64,000 nucleotides of DNA, from the NCBI GenBank assembly GCA_010909165.1, contig MU008160.1, forward strand, positions 620,001 through 684,000, in the 5' to 3' direction. Below, in pieces: positions 18,667 through 30,480 of this stretch. Within the stretch, counting starts at the first letter, position 1. Each line of letters begins with the position of its first letter. The notes beneath the pieces are model-generated. The model made no database searches. It saw nothing but the letters and a program-made list of their open reading frames with translations, and was not told the origin of the DNA. The DNA comes from Anthoceros angustus (lineage: Eukaryota > Streptophyta > Anthocerotopsida > Anthocerotales > Anthocerotaceae). The position numbers were made by a program, and so were the translations under genes.

Positions 18667-21560
18667 TGTGGGCGGTACTCGGGAGTTAGGAAATAAGTAG
18701 GGTTTCGCTTTTTTTAGGATTGAAGGATAAATAAGGCGGAAAGGAGGAATAAATTGGGGTAGCGCCGGACGAGGCTGAGTACTCCGGACTGAGTGAACAA
18801 CGGACCTTTGTACCACTATGGAAGCCCGGACTACGCCGGAGTAACGGATAAGTCCGGAACCCACCCGGTCAAGGATAAGTACGCCAGGAAAGTAACCCAG
18901 GAGGGGGCGTGAGGATGACGCAGGCGGGGCGCCACGTGAGTGGCGGAGGTCGCATGCAGTGAGGCTGACCGAACCGCCGGTTATAAGGGTATTCACGCCC
19001 CAAGGGCGGGCGTAGCGCCGGAAGCGTAGGGTCGTAGGGCGTAGCCATGCACCCACGAGGGCGCCTTCCCGCCTAGAAGCTTCTACAAGCTGGCAAGGAG
19101 CAGGAGGTCATCGCGCAGCCCATCCTCGAGCGGTCTCTCCCCCAGCGGGGCAAAAGAGCTGTTCCTGACCTCACCTCCTCCGAGCCCAGAAAGAGGGCAA
19201 AGGAGTTAGAGGCGAGGGCCAAAGAGGGTGAGACCGGACTACCACTGGACCCGAGGGTCCCGATGACGAGTCCACCGACTTACTCCGGATCATGGTATGG
19301 AGGTCCTTATCGAGAAATGCCGCTCCACCACGGACTTTGTGGGGGCCTCACAGCACGCCGTGGAAGAAACACGCGAAGTCCCGCCATATTATGGACGGAA
19401 TGCTTTGGGGTCTCGTGTGGCCAAATGGAGAAGACCTGTGGAAGTGGAGGCCACCCGGAGGAGGATGGTGGAACCCAAGAGCAAGTGAAGGCCGAGGGGC
19501 AAAGGAAAGTGGAGTCCCCGCCGATCGAAGGAAACGGGTGGCGGAAGAGGCCCGAGGCGAGAGAGCTCGACCGCGGAGGCGGCCCGCCAGAGAAGCCGCG
19601 CAAAGGCGGCGAGTGAAGCCGGGCAAAGAGCGACCGGGATCACTGACGGATCGAACCGGTGGAAAGAGTCGACAGTACCGAGAACCTGGCTAGACAAAGG
19701 CTATGGAGGCAGGCGCACTCGGGAGATAGGGATCTCGAGCACACCGCAGAGAAGGAGGCGGGCATGGAGGACAAAGAAGGACACGCCGAGCTACAACCCA
19801 AGATGCGCTTGAGAAGCAGTGATTCTCAACGAGAATCCACGACTCGAGCAAAAGAGTAAGCCCGCCCGTCTCAAGACGGAGGAAAATCGCCATCATCCAA
19901 GGAGTTGGACGCTGCGTGAGCCGGAGGAAGTCCTGGACGGAGGTATCTCACCGCCTGGAGAGGGAGCCGGAGCTAAAGGCCGAATGAACGGAGGAGCGCG
20001 AGCACGAAGGTAAAAGAAGCCGCCGTCCACCGAAAGGCGGAAGGGAACGCCGCTATGGCGGTAAGCCGGGCGGAAAGGAAACGACGGAGCCGGAGCAGTG
20101 AGCAACAGCTGCAATGCAGGAGGTGACCGAGGCCGCCTTGTAGCCTCGCGTGATACGCCTGCCACCGCCAACCGGCAGGAGAGGTGGCCCAACAAGCCGA
20201 AAAGACGCCTCGAACACTTATGGCGGAGGGAGTATCGGTGCCCGCACACGTGGAAGAGGCAATTCAACAAGTCGATCTGCACTTTGCCTATTACCACGAG
20301 CCCGGGCGAGAAGCCTCGACTCAGAAACGGGACGGACCTCGGAAGGCCTGTGGAAGGAGATGAAGGCCACGGGAGACAGTGACCCTAGTGGCCTGCTTGA
20401 GATGACGGAGCGCGGAGAGGAGCAACCGGAGGAGCAACGAGGGAGCGGATGCGATCGAGGTAAGCACCCCGACCTCACCATGGAAGGAGGGGCCAACGGC
20501 GAGTCAGGCGATCGGGAACAGGAGGACTGAGGAGAGCCACGGAGGAGTCCTGTGAGGGAGGAAACCCGGTGATGGAGTCCGACTTTGTCCGGACGAGGGG
20601 AGGCGACCGTCCACCCCAGAATAAGTCCGACCAAGTCCGACTACAGTCCGACCTCAAGTCCGGACTGCACAACTGACCCCGAGGTCCGGACCCCGCAGAC
20701 AAGGTCGGACCTAGCCGGCCGACCTGTGAAGCCGGACTCGGGTTCGTGAGTCGAGAGACCTCGAGGACCGGGCCGCGGCAAGAAGGAGGAGCCCCTCGAC
20801 TTACGCTAGGGGAGCCGAGGGTGGCCCCACCGCTGGACCTGGAGGCCAGTGAGAGGTAACGGGCGTCGATCACGCAGAGCCCAACCCGGCATTCCGGAGA
20901 GGAGGGGCCCGCCACGGATCATCCGATTGCACCACAACCTGTGACGGGGATTGACCACCCATTCCGAGGGCCTGTGGACCTTCTTCTACCGAGATAGGGG
21001 AGAAGATGTAGGCGTCGATTAGGGTATACCGAGCTGGCTATCACCGTAATAGGGTGTAATAAAGACGCCACCTTGGGCGCAGATAAGAGGGCCGAGGCTG
21101 TAGTAAAGCATCTTTCTTGGTGTTGATGCCTGCCTGCACCTTGTGAGTCTTCACAACGTGAGTCCCGAGTCACCGAAAGGTGCACACCCGGAGATTGATC
21201 AAGGTCCCGTGACGGACTTAACGCTGTGGTGTGCAGGAAGGTGATCACGACCGTGCTCGTCCGAGCCGCGTCCGCACCGAATGGACTGAACGCGGAGCCG
21301 GAGGAACTGGAGGTGTGTAGAGCCTGACGAGAGGCCCGCGGAACGGAGGAGGTCCGGATCAGAACGCCCTTTTTTCTAAGATCAAGAGAAGTGAGGAGAG
21401 AGGAAAGGACCGGATGCGTGAGGATGTATGAACGATACGGACGAACGGTCTAAACGCTTGGCCATACCGGCCCAGACGGTGAAACGCAGAGTAGTTAGAG
21501 TATGTGTGTGAGTTGAGACCTAATAGCGCTAAGGATGAGAATCACCCGAACGCGTAAACG
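18667..21560 (+). mobile_element. Very long gypsy LTR, arm B
   Basis: Starts TGTGGGCGGTACTCGG after a polypurine tract and integrase end, as a 3' LTR should. Yet downstream come the ORF-like region and gag of the same family, as after a 5' LTR. The promoter-like core with GTAATAAAGACGCC and AAGCATCTTTC lies at 21058-21120. The 3' limit is approximate. At about 2.9 kb it is long even for gypsy elements. Confidence 0.65.
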
Positions 21561-22867
21561 GGGCCTATCATTCCTTTGGAACGGACTTCTTCCTACAACG
21601 CGACGGATTGTGCGCTACTGCTGGCCATCAAGAAAAGTCACAAGGCCCTTGCAGAGGACCTCTCCTATTGAAGACCTCCTTGTCGGAGGATGCCTGTGGC
21701 CTTTGGAATCCTTTCCTTCGCTTTTGCTAGGCGCCTGGTACCTCATTCAGACGCCGCCTGCCTGGCCCTTTGTCCCGGCCCGGGTTTGATAATAAGATTA
21801 TGGATACTCTTGGGGACATCTGGGCCTGGGGCTTTTGAGTGCCTGGGGCGACTGCTCACCGGGCAAGCATCCCCGCCTGCAATTTGGAGGCGAGGATCGC
21901 CTCATCGAGGTCTCTTCCCACGGCTTGGGGAGTTGGGCCCTCCGCCTCGCCTTGGCTTCCTGCTTCATCCTCCATGACAAGCCCTTTCTCGAGGATCTCG
22001 ATCAAGTGTGAGGAGGGAACCTTCTCCAATCGCCCTGAGGCAGCGTAGACATGTTATCGCAGATGCTCTAAGGACTTCCTCCTTTCTACATTTATCATCG
22101 ATGGCTTTAGGGATTGTGTGCATCTCGCCGAGAAGCCTCGGCCAGCTTTTCCGCCCTCCGTGACCCTCCATCTCTGTGTCCACTAGAGCGCCCTTTTGTT
22201 CGGAAGGGAGTGTGTTGGCCACCGCCCGCCCATGCATACGGGATTTCACATCGCACCAACCACCTTCACTATCGCGATGCGATCTGCCTCGCCTACTCCA
22301 CCGGCAGGGCTTCTTCGCCTCACTTGTGAGTGCGGCTCGCCTGACGCCTCGTGTCCACCTTGCTCGTTGTCCCCACGGGTCATCGCCACACCATGACGCC
22401 ATCCGTGACGCCATGTTTGCCATTGCTCGCGAAAGTGGCTATATGGCCCGGAGGGAGCGGAGTATACTCTTCTTACGTCGCTCAATCGGACTTATACCTT
22501 GTCCGTGGCGACTGTGTGTGGTGGCGGATGTAGTGGTTACACGACCGACGTGACGCCACCTCCGCCTGTGTCATCACCAACCGCCCAGCGTGCCGCTGCA
22601 GCCGCCTCTCAAGGTCCGCAAGAGCAGGATGCAAGCGGGCCACCTTTTATCCCGCTTGCTCTAGAAACGATGGCAATGGTCGAGGACTTTGACAAATCTA
22701 TCAAGTCTTGTGCCAAAGCTACCATGCAGCAGTATAGTGTGGCGTCTCCTGTGATCACAAAGATACTCCGGCTGGTTTATTGTTTTCAGCCGCCTCAACG
22801 GATTCTCCATGGCGACGGTGGTGATGCCTTCCTCTGGTTTGCTGCGCTTATTCTACCTGTGATATGA
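21535..22867 (+). pseudogene. Extra ORF-like region upstream of gag, arm B
   Basis: Overlapping plus-strand frames carry FILHDKPFLEDL-type sequence, KWLYGPEG, SVATVCGGGCSG and MAMVEDFDKSIKSCAKATMQ, the last within a 122-residue open frame ending at 22867. The peptides match the arm A counterpart in order, which supports past coding. No family recognised. Its place between long LTR and gag resembles the additional ORF of Ogre-type elements. Confidence 0.5.
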
Positions 22868-22899
22868 CATTGTGGTGCAGCTTGGTCACTTTAGGGAGC

Positions 22900-23450
22900 A
22901 TTCTCTTCACTCACCCCGGGTCCCCATTTGTTGTCCTTCCTAGATGGTCTCTTTCCATCGTTCTTCACCTCAAGTAAATCATCTTCATAAATGGCCTCCA
23001 ATCATATTTTTTGGGTTTATTAATAAATATCTTAGATAATAATAATAATATTTGGAGAAAAAGGCTTACAAGCGTAATCTACAATAAATATCATCTTTTT
23101 TAAAAGCCTTTTCTCAAAATTTGTTCTTTATTTTGAAGAAATAAAGAACAAATTTTGAGAAAAGGCTTTACAACGTAATCTACAACAAGGGAGCCACGTC
23201 ATCGCATGTTGTAAATGGCTTCCAATCATATTTTTGTGATTAGAGATGTTAATAAAGATTTTAGAAAATAAAGATCAAATTTGAAAAAAGCTTTACAACG
23301 TTATGACAATGGAGAGCCATCATGAATGTTGTTGTAAATGAGCACCCAAAAGAGTGCCACATCATCCAACTAGAAACCCGTCAGAACCGAGTCTTAAAAC
23401 TTGCCACACCAAATGAAACTAAACCAATTTATAACGGAGGTGTTTAGAGT
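22900..23450. other. AT-rich spacer with MITE-like hairpin, arm B
   Basis: Counterpart of 900-1450. The same hairpin lies at 23102-23170 with a shorter ATT microsatellite at about 23038-23052. No gene seen. Confidence 0.6.
23102..23170. repeat. MITE-like hairpin, arm B
   Basis: AAAGCCTTTTCTCAAAATTT pairs with its complement across a short loop. Its stem is cleaner than in arm A. Confidence 0.85.
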
Positions 23451-23553
23451 CAGAAGATTGGGAGATTTGCAAAGGGTTTTGTAAAACACCTCTCCCCGGT
23501 AGTGGTTGGAGTCCTGAGGAGGAGCCGGAGTAGCCGCTCAGGACGCCTCAACC

Positions 23554-24560
23554 ATGAGTGGAGGAAGGAGGTGGGAGTCGACCCCATAGCCGCCAAAGAA
23601 TATGTAAAATTTGGGGAGAATAACGAGGTGAAGACGCCAGGCTTTTGTGTGAACTTTTGAACATGTGTCTCATGTAAATTTAGAAGCCTCAGGTCATAGG
23701 TCTCGAATTTTTCTGAGTGCTTCAAAGTCATGCACTCGGTATAGTCGTACCTATGGGGCTGCACTCACCACCGATTGGGATGATTTGAAAGCTGCATTTT
23801 AATTATGTGGCCCGAAGAGTTATGCATCACACGCCGGCTGAGGACTTTGAAGAGGAGGGAACCTTTGTATGATTATGTAGAAAGGATTTATGGTTCCTTG
23901 GAGAGAGTACCACCACGATCGCTGTATATGTAGCTTTCACAAAGCAAGGCCTATGATATGAATTTTCTGATAAAGGTTCGGATAGCATAGGTTGGAGTCA
24001 GGGAACGATGTAGATCCAAATGCCATAGAAGACTTAGAGCTAGAATCGGCAAGGTAAAGATTTCAAGAATGAGAGATGGAAGAGTTTAAGAAATTGGGAA
24101 GCAGGATGTGAATGCGATTTTATTTCTCGTGTGAAAACTAGAGAGCGGATTGTGGCTATACAGATTTCATGACAAGGAGTTGAGGAGACCACGATTGGAA
24201 GGAGAGGGTCATGAGCAAAGTACAAGTGTGATTGAAGTTGTACGGCAAGAGGTGCAAGGGAAGGGCCAAGTGTCCATAAACGCAGGTTTGTGGTTTGGTT
24301 GCATGTAATAATCTAAGAGTTCAAGATGAAGTAAAGGAGCATCAACGGTGGAGGACAGGAGTGCCTTTTAGGGTGAGCAATCGAGGGCGTAGTGGGAGTG
24401 CAAGTGGCGATGGTGGCAAGAGCGATGGAGAAAAAGAAATCACTTTGGAGAAAGGAAAAGCGGCATGCAAAAATGGTGTCTGGGAGGTACGTGAGCTGGA
24501 GCCGGAGCAAGGATGGCTTAGTGTGGCGCCGACCGGACGCCAGCGCACAATCCTGTCAGA
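23554..24560 (+). pseudogene. Gypsy-type gag remnant, arm B and beyond
   Basis: Starts MSGGRRWESTP at 23554. Counterparts of the arm A gag blocks follow in broken frames (GENNEVKTPGF, then the DDLKAAF and ERIYGSLERVP region near 23780-23905). Beyond the end of arm A similarity (24270) it continues with an open frame containing VQDEVKEHQRW and a Gly/Ser/Lys-rich stretch, then a damaged Cys/Gly/Trp block near 24470 that may be a former zinc knuckle. It ends against the inverted LTR copy, so no pol follows. Confidence 0.62.
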
Positions 24561-27550
24561 AGGAGTCCGTTCCCAAGGAATGATAGGTCGCTTGCTGCGC
24601 TTCGCGATTCTTACTTCACTTTGCGTCCTCGCCTTCAACGCATACATTCGCCGGGCCGCGCATCTAATACTCGCAACGTTTCACCGACAGGCCCGTGTGG
24701 CCAAACGCTTAGGACGTCATGAGACGCTCACGTTTCACTTGCACCTCTAGTCCGCTTCTTCTCCACTCACACTACATCTACCTTAGGAAAACGCGCTACC
24801 GGCCCTCACGGCCTCCGTCCGGCCCACGCCTCGAGTCCTCCACCACTGCCCGTTGATTCACCGCTTTGACGAATTCACGGGTCCGCCACCCTTCTCTACA
24901 CCACCATACGTTAGGGTCCGCTACCGTAACCTTGATCGCCTCTCCGGTCGCGTGCTCGCCAGTGACTCAGACTCACGTTAGCAAGAAGACGACAAGGGTC
25001 AAGAAACGCCAGATCACCAAGAGAAAGATACTTTAGAGTGCCTCACTCTTATACTGCCGGAGGTCGGCGCTTTATTACATTTCTATTCGAGCCGTGGCTC
25101 AAGACGCCTTAATCGCCGCCTACCATCCTATTCCTCCCTCCTATCTCCTTCTTCGGCTGGAAGGTCCCGGTTCACTGGATTGGTGGTCCAATCTCCTACC
25201 GACAAGGCGCACAATCGGATGATCCGGGGGACCCTTCCTCTTCCCGAATCTCGCCGTTGTTACCGGCGGCGGTCGACCACCGCACATTACAACGCTGCTT
25301 CTCGCCCCAAAGGTCCCTCCTAGGGGCCACCGACTGTCGCTTCCCCAACGTAAGCCTGAGGGGACTCCTCTCATTTCGAGTCCGGACCGAGGTCCGGCCT
25401 CGACCCCGAGTCAACTTGAGTCGCCTTCCCCGAGTCCGGCCTCACTGGGTCCGGCTCATCTTCGGGGTTCGACCTCAAGGTCCGATCACACGGGTCCGCC
25501 CCAAGCTCCGACCCTTACTCGGACCTCATCGCTAGGTCCTCATCCTTCCCACCGACCCTTGTCTTGGGTCGGCTTCCTCCTTCCACTCTTCAAGGCCCCC
25601 GCCTATCTTCCCGAGCAGTGCTGCGCCGACTTACCGGGTTGTATCGGCCGCTGCCCCGCCTCCTCGATGCTCTTCTCCCCGCTACTGCCTCCAAACAGGC
25701 CACTAGAGTCCCTGCCCATGCCCTTCATCCCTTCGAGCCTTCCAGGGTCCGTCGAGCGGCCGAGGTCGCCAATGTCTTAAGGAGCTCAGCGTGGTAATAG
25801 GCAAAGTCCGAATCAACTCCGAATTGCCTCTTCCACGTGTGCCCGAGCACCCGATACCCCTTCGCCATAGGTGCCCGGGCGGCCCCGCTTGTTGGGCCAC
25901 CGCCAGTTTGATTGGAGCCGGGCAGACACGCGAGGCTACAAGGGCGGCCTGCCCTCGCACCGCCGCCGCTGTTCACCGCTCAGCCCCGCTGCTTCCGCCC
26001 GCTAGCTTACCATAGCGCAGCTGCCCTTCCGCCTTTCTCAATCGGACCAGAATTTTTCTCAAGGCCCAGCGCTCGCCTCCTCCGCTCATTCCGGCCGTTA
26101 ACTCCGCCATCTCCTCTCCAAAGTGGGCAACTCGCTCATGCGGCCTCGCCTGTGTCCTTCTCCATTTCGCGACGCCCCGCCTCGCTCCATCGCCGCATTC
26201 CTCCGCCCGTGAGCCGAGCTTATTTCTCGTGATCCGCGATCACGCCCGCAGACTACCATTCCTCTCAATGGTAACTTGAGCCGCAGCCTGTGGTCTCCTT
26301 GGTCTTCCATCTCCGCTGGCGTTCCACCACAATGAGACCGAGATCCTCCATCTCCTTGCTCGGCTTCCTCCTCCTGCATGGCTGGCCTGCACTGCCCGCC
26401 GCCTCGCCTCTTCTTCAGTTAGCAGCTATCCTCGCTGCCTCCTCCACCGGGTTCCGATCACGCGATAGTGATCACGGGCCTCTTAGCGCCCGCCTTTGCC
26501 GCTTTCACTGAGCCGCCCATTTGGCGCCCGGGTCCGCCGCCCGCCAGTCACGAGCTCCGCTTGCGCCCGGCCTCTTCGCCTCCCGCCGCGCTTACTCCTC
26601 CGCTCAGAGGTCTTCCGCCTGCTTGGGCCTCCTCAGGCTCGCCACCGCCACCCACTGAAGGAATTTAGTCCGTCCCGCTTGATGGACCACTTCCTCTCGG
26701 CCTCCCTGCTTCTTCTCGATGCGGCCGAGCTTCGCCTTCCTCCTGCCTCCCGGCCTCCAACCGCCTCCCGGAGGAGCACCATACGCCCGGTGGCTTCTAC
26801 CTCCGGGTCTTCGGCAGAGACCCCAAAGCATACCGTCCATGACGAGCTGTGACCCGCCGTGTTTCTTCCACGGCCACATCGTGAGACCCCACAAAGTCCG
26901 TGAGGGAGCGGGCATTTCGGTCCGCCAAGGACCTCCATACCGCAGTCGAGTAAGTCCGACTGGGTTCGACCTAATCAGACCCTTAGGTCCCGAGTGCCGA
27001 GCTCCCGAGCCACCTCCTTGGCCCTCTTGGCCGCCAGCCTTTATTTGCCCTCTTCGCCTGGGCTTGAGGTGAGGGGTCCGGAGCTAGCCTTTGCCCCTTC
27101 CTGTCGGGGACAGATCGACTGGCGGCCGCTGACCTCGCTCCTTGAGCGCGGGCCCTTTCTCGCCTCCCACCGCCTCTTCACCTCACTGCAAGGGGTAAGG
27201 GCACCGCACCGCCCGAGGTGCTGGTAGACGCTGCCTTGCGCTTCCCGCCGAGTCCGGCGGGCTCGGCTGTCGGCTGGGCACGGAGCCGCAACCGCCAACT
27301 CCCTCCGCTGCTCCTCCCGCCGCTGGTTGCTCCGAGGAGGCACGGAGAAGGGAAGCGGGATTTCTTCCCATACTTCCTGGGTGGTGAGGGGGTCCGCTCC
27401 AGACGTATGGAGTCCCAATCCTCCCGCCCTCCTCCCGGTCCGCTTTGGCCTTAGGGGGTCGGCCCCCACCTCGGGCGCCTTGCACGCCCACTTCCCGCAG
27501 GCCTCCACTTCCGAGCGCCCGATCTCTCTCCCTCCTTCAGAGCTCAAATG

Positions 27551-27574
27551 TCCCCATACATGAATGTATGGGGA
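27551..27574. repeat. Perfect 11-bp hairpin
   Basis: TCCCCATACAT, two-base spacer GA, ATGTATGGGGA. Located in the C-specific block. Confidence 0.85.
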
Positions 27575-27682
27575 TGCCCCGATGGCGAGGGCTTCGCCTC
27601 ACCATGGCCTGACGAACCGGGCGAAGATAATCCTTCCTCACCCGCCTCTTCCCCGTAACGCATGCTGAATACTAACAATTAT

Positions 27683-27705
27683 CACCAAGGTGATCCACCT
27701 TGGTG
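27683..27705. repeat. Perfect 10-bp hairpin
   Basis: CACCAAGGTG, spacer ATC, CACCTTGGTG. Located in the C-specific block 110 bases from the previous hairpin. Confidence 0.85.
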
Positions 27706-28899
27706 AGCGGTGTTCCAATGGACAATGATCCACGCTTACTCTACCGTCAAGGTCCGATATCAACCATTGGTTGTCCGCCGCGGCTCCTGTGCCCTGGCGC
27801 TGGCGCCCTATCTTTCCCTTCGCCTTGAGGGGCTCGAACCACGCCTTCTTCCTCCTTTGGGCGGTTGTAGGTCGCCTCAGACCTCCAAGGTCCATCGCCT
27901 AGATCCTCCCGAGGTTCTTGACCGAACCTCCTTGTTGGCCGCCAACATCTTCCCGGCGAACTCCCGACAGAGCGACATCAAACGTCTGCACTGAACACAT
28001 CCAAGTGCCACTGACTAATCCGCTTCCTCCACCAGGCCCAAAGTCCGGATAGCGGGTCACAATGTTGCGCCTACTGTGTTCCATGGCTCCTGCACCTCCG
28101 CAGCCTTTTGGGTGCCATCGCCTTTCTTCTCCCTCGGCCGAGCCGCCGGCCGAGTCCGCACGAGCGCGCCTCCGCTGTCACGCCCAACCCGACGGAGCCG
28201 AAGATGCTCTCAAAGAGATAGCGCCAGAGAGCCGGGTTGGAGCGCAAGAGACCGCGAATTGTCTCGAGGTCCAGAAATGACCTCCTCTTCGGCCGCGCTG
28301 GAGTAACCGGGCGGAAGGCGCCTCTTCCCTCGTCAGAATCGCGAGGTCTCGCATGGCTTACTCGACCCACGCCCGCTTACTCGCCTTACGCCACAGATTG
28401 CCTTACGCTGCTCGGGCGTGAATACCGCTATAACGGCCTGCAAGGCTACCCGACTCGCTGCATGCCCGACCTCCACTGTGGCCCACGTGGCGCCGCTTAG
28501 TCCTCTCACGACTCAACTTCTAAGTTACTTTCGGGCGACGATTTATCCTGCTTTTGACCCGAGTGGGTCCGGACTTATCCACACCGACGTAGTCCGTGCT
28601 CGCCATGGTGGTCCGGCACGTTGCCCACCGAGTCCGAGTATACTCCGGAGTCCACCGAGCGCCATCCGTGCTTATTCCTCCTTTTCCGCCTTATTTTACT
28701 ATTCCAACCTACCAAAAACAAAGCCCCACTTAATTCCTACCCCCAAGGGAAGTCCATAGCCCACACTTAGCCATGCCGGTATGGAGGATTGTGGAGAGAC
28801 CACACCTAGGTGTGCTTGCAGTGGAGTTGCAAGAAAGGGTGTCGATGGGTCCAAGGTCAGAGAAGTTCTTGCCAAGAAAACACAAAAGTGAGGAGATCG

Positions 28900-30064
28900 C
28901 TAGATCGCAATTTTGGCTAGTCATGAGACTAGGGAGCATGAAGATGGGGTGGCGGCGTCGAGAGATGCACGTCGGCGACTTGCGCATACACGGATACTGC
29001 AGTACGTCGGCGTGTGGGAGAGCTAGTTTTGCAAGCCAAGTTGAGGCGAGTGTGGCCACGGCATCAACATCCACCGGTGAGCCAACTAGAAATGGCAAGG
29101 TGTGCATGGAAGGAGAGATCGAACATGAAGGACCCCATGTCCATGTTATTTGTTGAATGGTGAGGAAGGAAAATTCTTAGATCACGGAATTATGCTTGAT
29201 GGCTTGTCAAGTGAAGGGCGTCTTGTTTTTCTTCACAAATCGCGCCTTATTGTCTAAGAGATGGGGTCTTATACAATCTTGGTACGGATGAGAAGATTCG
29301 ATGTTGTTTGGAAGAGAAGGAACCCTCTTTTGTCATAGAAGCTTTGTTGGAGCCATTCTTGGTACAAATCATGGTGAAGATCCACGGATGCACGGGCTTT
29401 TGGTGGGCTATGATGCGAGAGATGTTTGGGATTTTATTCCGAGGTGTGATGCATGCCAGCAGGTTGGGAGGCCGACCTTGTCGACCACGATGGCCTCTTA
29501 CTTAAATCCTACGTAGCTTTGGCACCTTTCAAGAAGTGGGGCATAGACTTTGTGGGTCTAATCAAGCCACCCACAAAATGGATAAGGAAGCGATATTTTG
29601 CTACGGACTAATGCACAAAAATGGTAGAAAATTTGGGGCAACCAGGGAAGGATGATGTGCCTCGGGCAAAGGTGTTTCTCCTTGAAAACTTCATAACTTC
29701 GGTATGGATGTCCTTTGGAGTTGGTCGATAGAACTCATTTCCTCAACTGATTGAGTCTCTTACATCCTACTTCAATATTCGGCATTGAAAGACAACTCCA
29801 CAATTCAAGGCAAATGGTTTCTGGCCGATTTGGTTCTTCTATATGATAGCCGTTATATGGACTTCGAGGAAGCTTAGGTTGAGGTGGATGGGACCTTATG
29901 AGGTTGTGGCGGTGTATAAGAAAGGATCCGCAACAGAGAAATGTAGCTCCGACGAGTTTGATCAAGAAGGGTTGAGGAGGCCTCACCATCCTTTACCTTG
30001 CCCAATTCTCGCCATGAGGCCTAAAGTTGCAGCTCTAAGTTTTTATCTCGCACGGAGGTGTTAG
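28900..30064 (+). pseudogene. Second gypsy integrase remnant (C)
   Basis: A plus-strand series of frames shows LGTDEKIRCCLEEKEPSF (near 29280-29330), the zinc-binding CDACQQVGRP (Cys codons at 29445 and 29454), KKWGIDFVG at 29531-29557 with the first catalytic Asp, then RKRYI and a damaged second-Asp block. It closes with the GPY-type RWMGPYEVVAVY (29882-29917) and a final frame ending at 30064. This is the RNase H-integrase junction through the C-terminus of a Ty3/gypsy pol. It differs from the arm A/B integrase in sequence, so it is a separate element. Frameshifts and a stop in the catalytic core make it inactive. Confidence 0.82.
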
Positions 30065-30480
30065 CCAAGTGTCTACCGTTTGGATTTCTCCGAATGATAG
30101 GGTTTGAAAAGAGAATCGATGTAGTGTTGCGCGGTAAGTGTGCATGCAACTTGAACAAAGTGTTTGCTTGCACAAGTATTGACGCAATTCTCTCAAACCT
30201 AGTGCAATAAACCTCTTGAGATATAAATGCACGCCGACGTCCTGCGACTCCAAATTTGGAGCATAAGTGCGCAATTGATCCGGCCACTGGTACAAAGGTG
30301 TGTCCAGAAGCATTTAAAGTGAGTTGGCACATTAGGTCTTCTTTTGGGCTCGGATGCATGGCCTGGGTTCGCAAATGTGAAAACAATGAAATGAGACGAT
30401 GTGCATCGGATGGTTAGCCAAAATGGGGGAGACAAACCCCTATGCTAAGAGACAACATTTACCAAGGTACATCAATCTAC
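30065..30480. other. Unassigned stretch between gypsy and second copia remnants
   Basis: Holds a minus-strand open frame of 121 residues (30021-30386) without a recognisable domain. It may be the truncated continuation of the second copia element or flanking DNA. Confidence 0.35.

Larger units (their letters stand above)
12301..24270. repeat. Arm B of the diverged inverted repeat
   Basis: Inverted copy of arm A. From 15489 onward it is also part of the giant palindrome. Position 24270 pairs with position 1, so this repeat may continue beyond the left edge of the window. Confidence 0.93.
27130..28250. other. About 1.1 kb extra block within the C LTR
   Basis: The sequence on each side matches A near 5440 and 5540, but this block has no counterpart in A or B. 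It contains open frames rich in Arg, Glu and Gly (longest 168 residues, minus strand, 27041-27547) with no domain I recognise, and two perfect short hairpins. It may be an insertion into this LTR or a deletion from the other lineage. Confidence 0.55.
24590..28765 (-). mobile_element. Very long gypsy LTR copy in inverse orientation (C)
   Basis: Read on the minus strand it starts TGTGGGCTATGGACTTCC at 28765 and matches the A LTR in order, ending with a promoter-like core near 25030-25050 and AAGTATCTTTCTCTTGGTGAT. At about 4.2 kb it is longer than A and B, largely because of about 1.1 kb extra at 27130-28250. No polypurine tract or integrase precedes it on its own strand. It is oriented against the LTR at 18667-21560. 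The 3' limit is approximate. Confidence 0.62.

Noticed and set aside
24522-24546. TGGCGCCGACCGG as a gypsy primer-binding site on the plus strand
   Set aside because: It resembles Tat-type sites, but no LTR ending in CA lies directly upstream on that strand and the motif is absent from the A and B counterparts.
27828-27850. GGTTCGAGCCC-like tRNA T-arm on the minus strand
   Set aside because: Flanking bases do not form a T stem and no acceptor, D or anticodon arms are visible.
28773-29156. 127-residue plus-strand open frame before the second gypsy integrase
   Set aside because: No domain recognised and no conserved relative. It may be an RNase H-integrase linker in another frame, but I cannot support a product.
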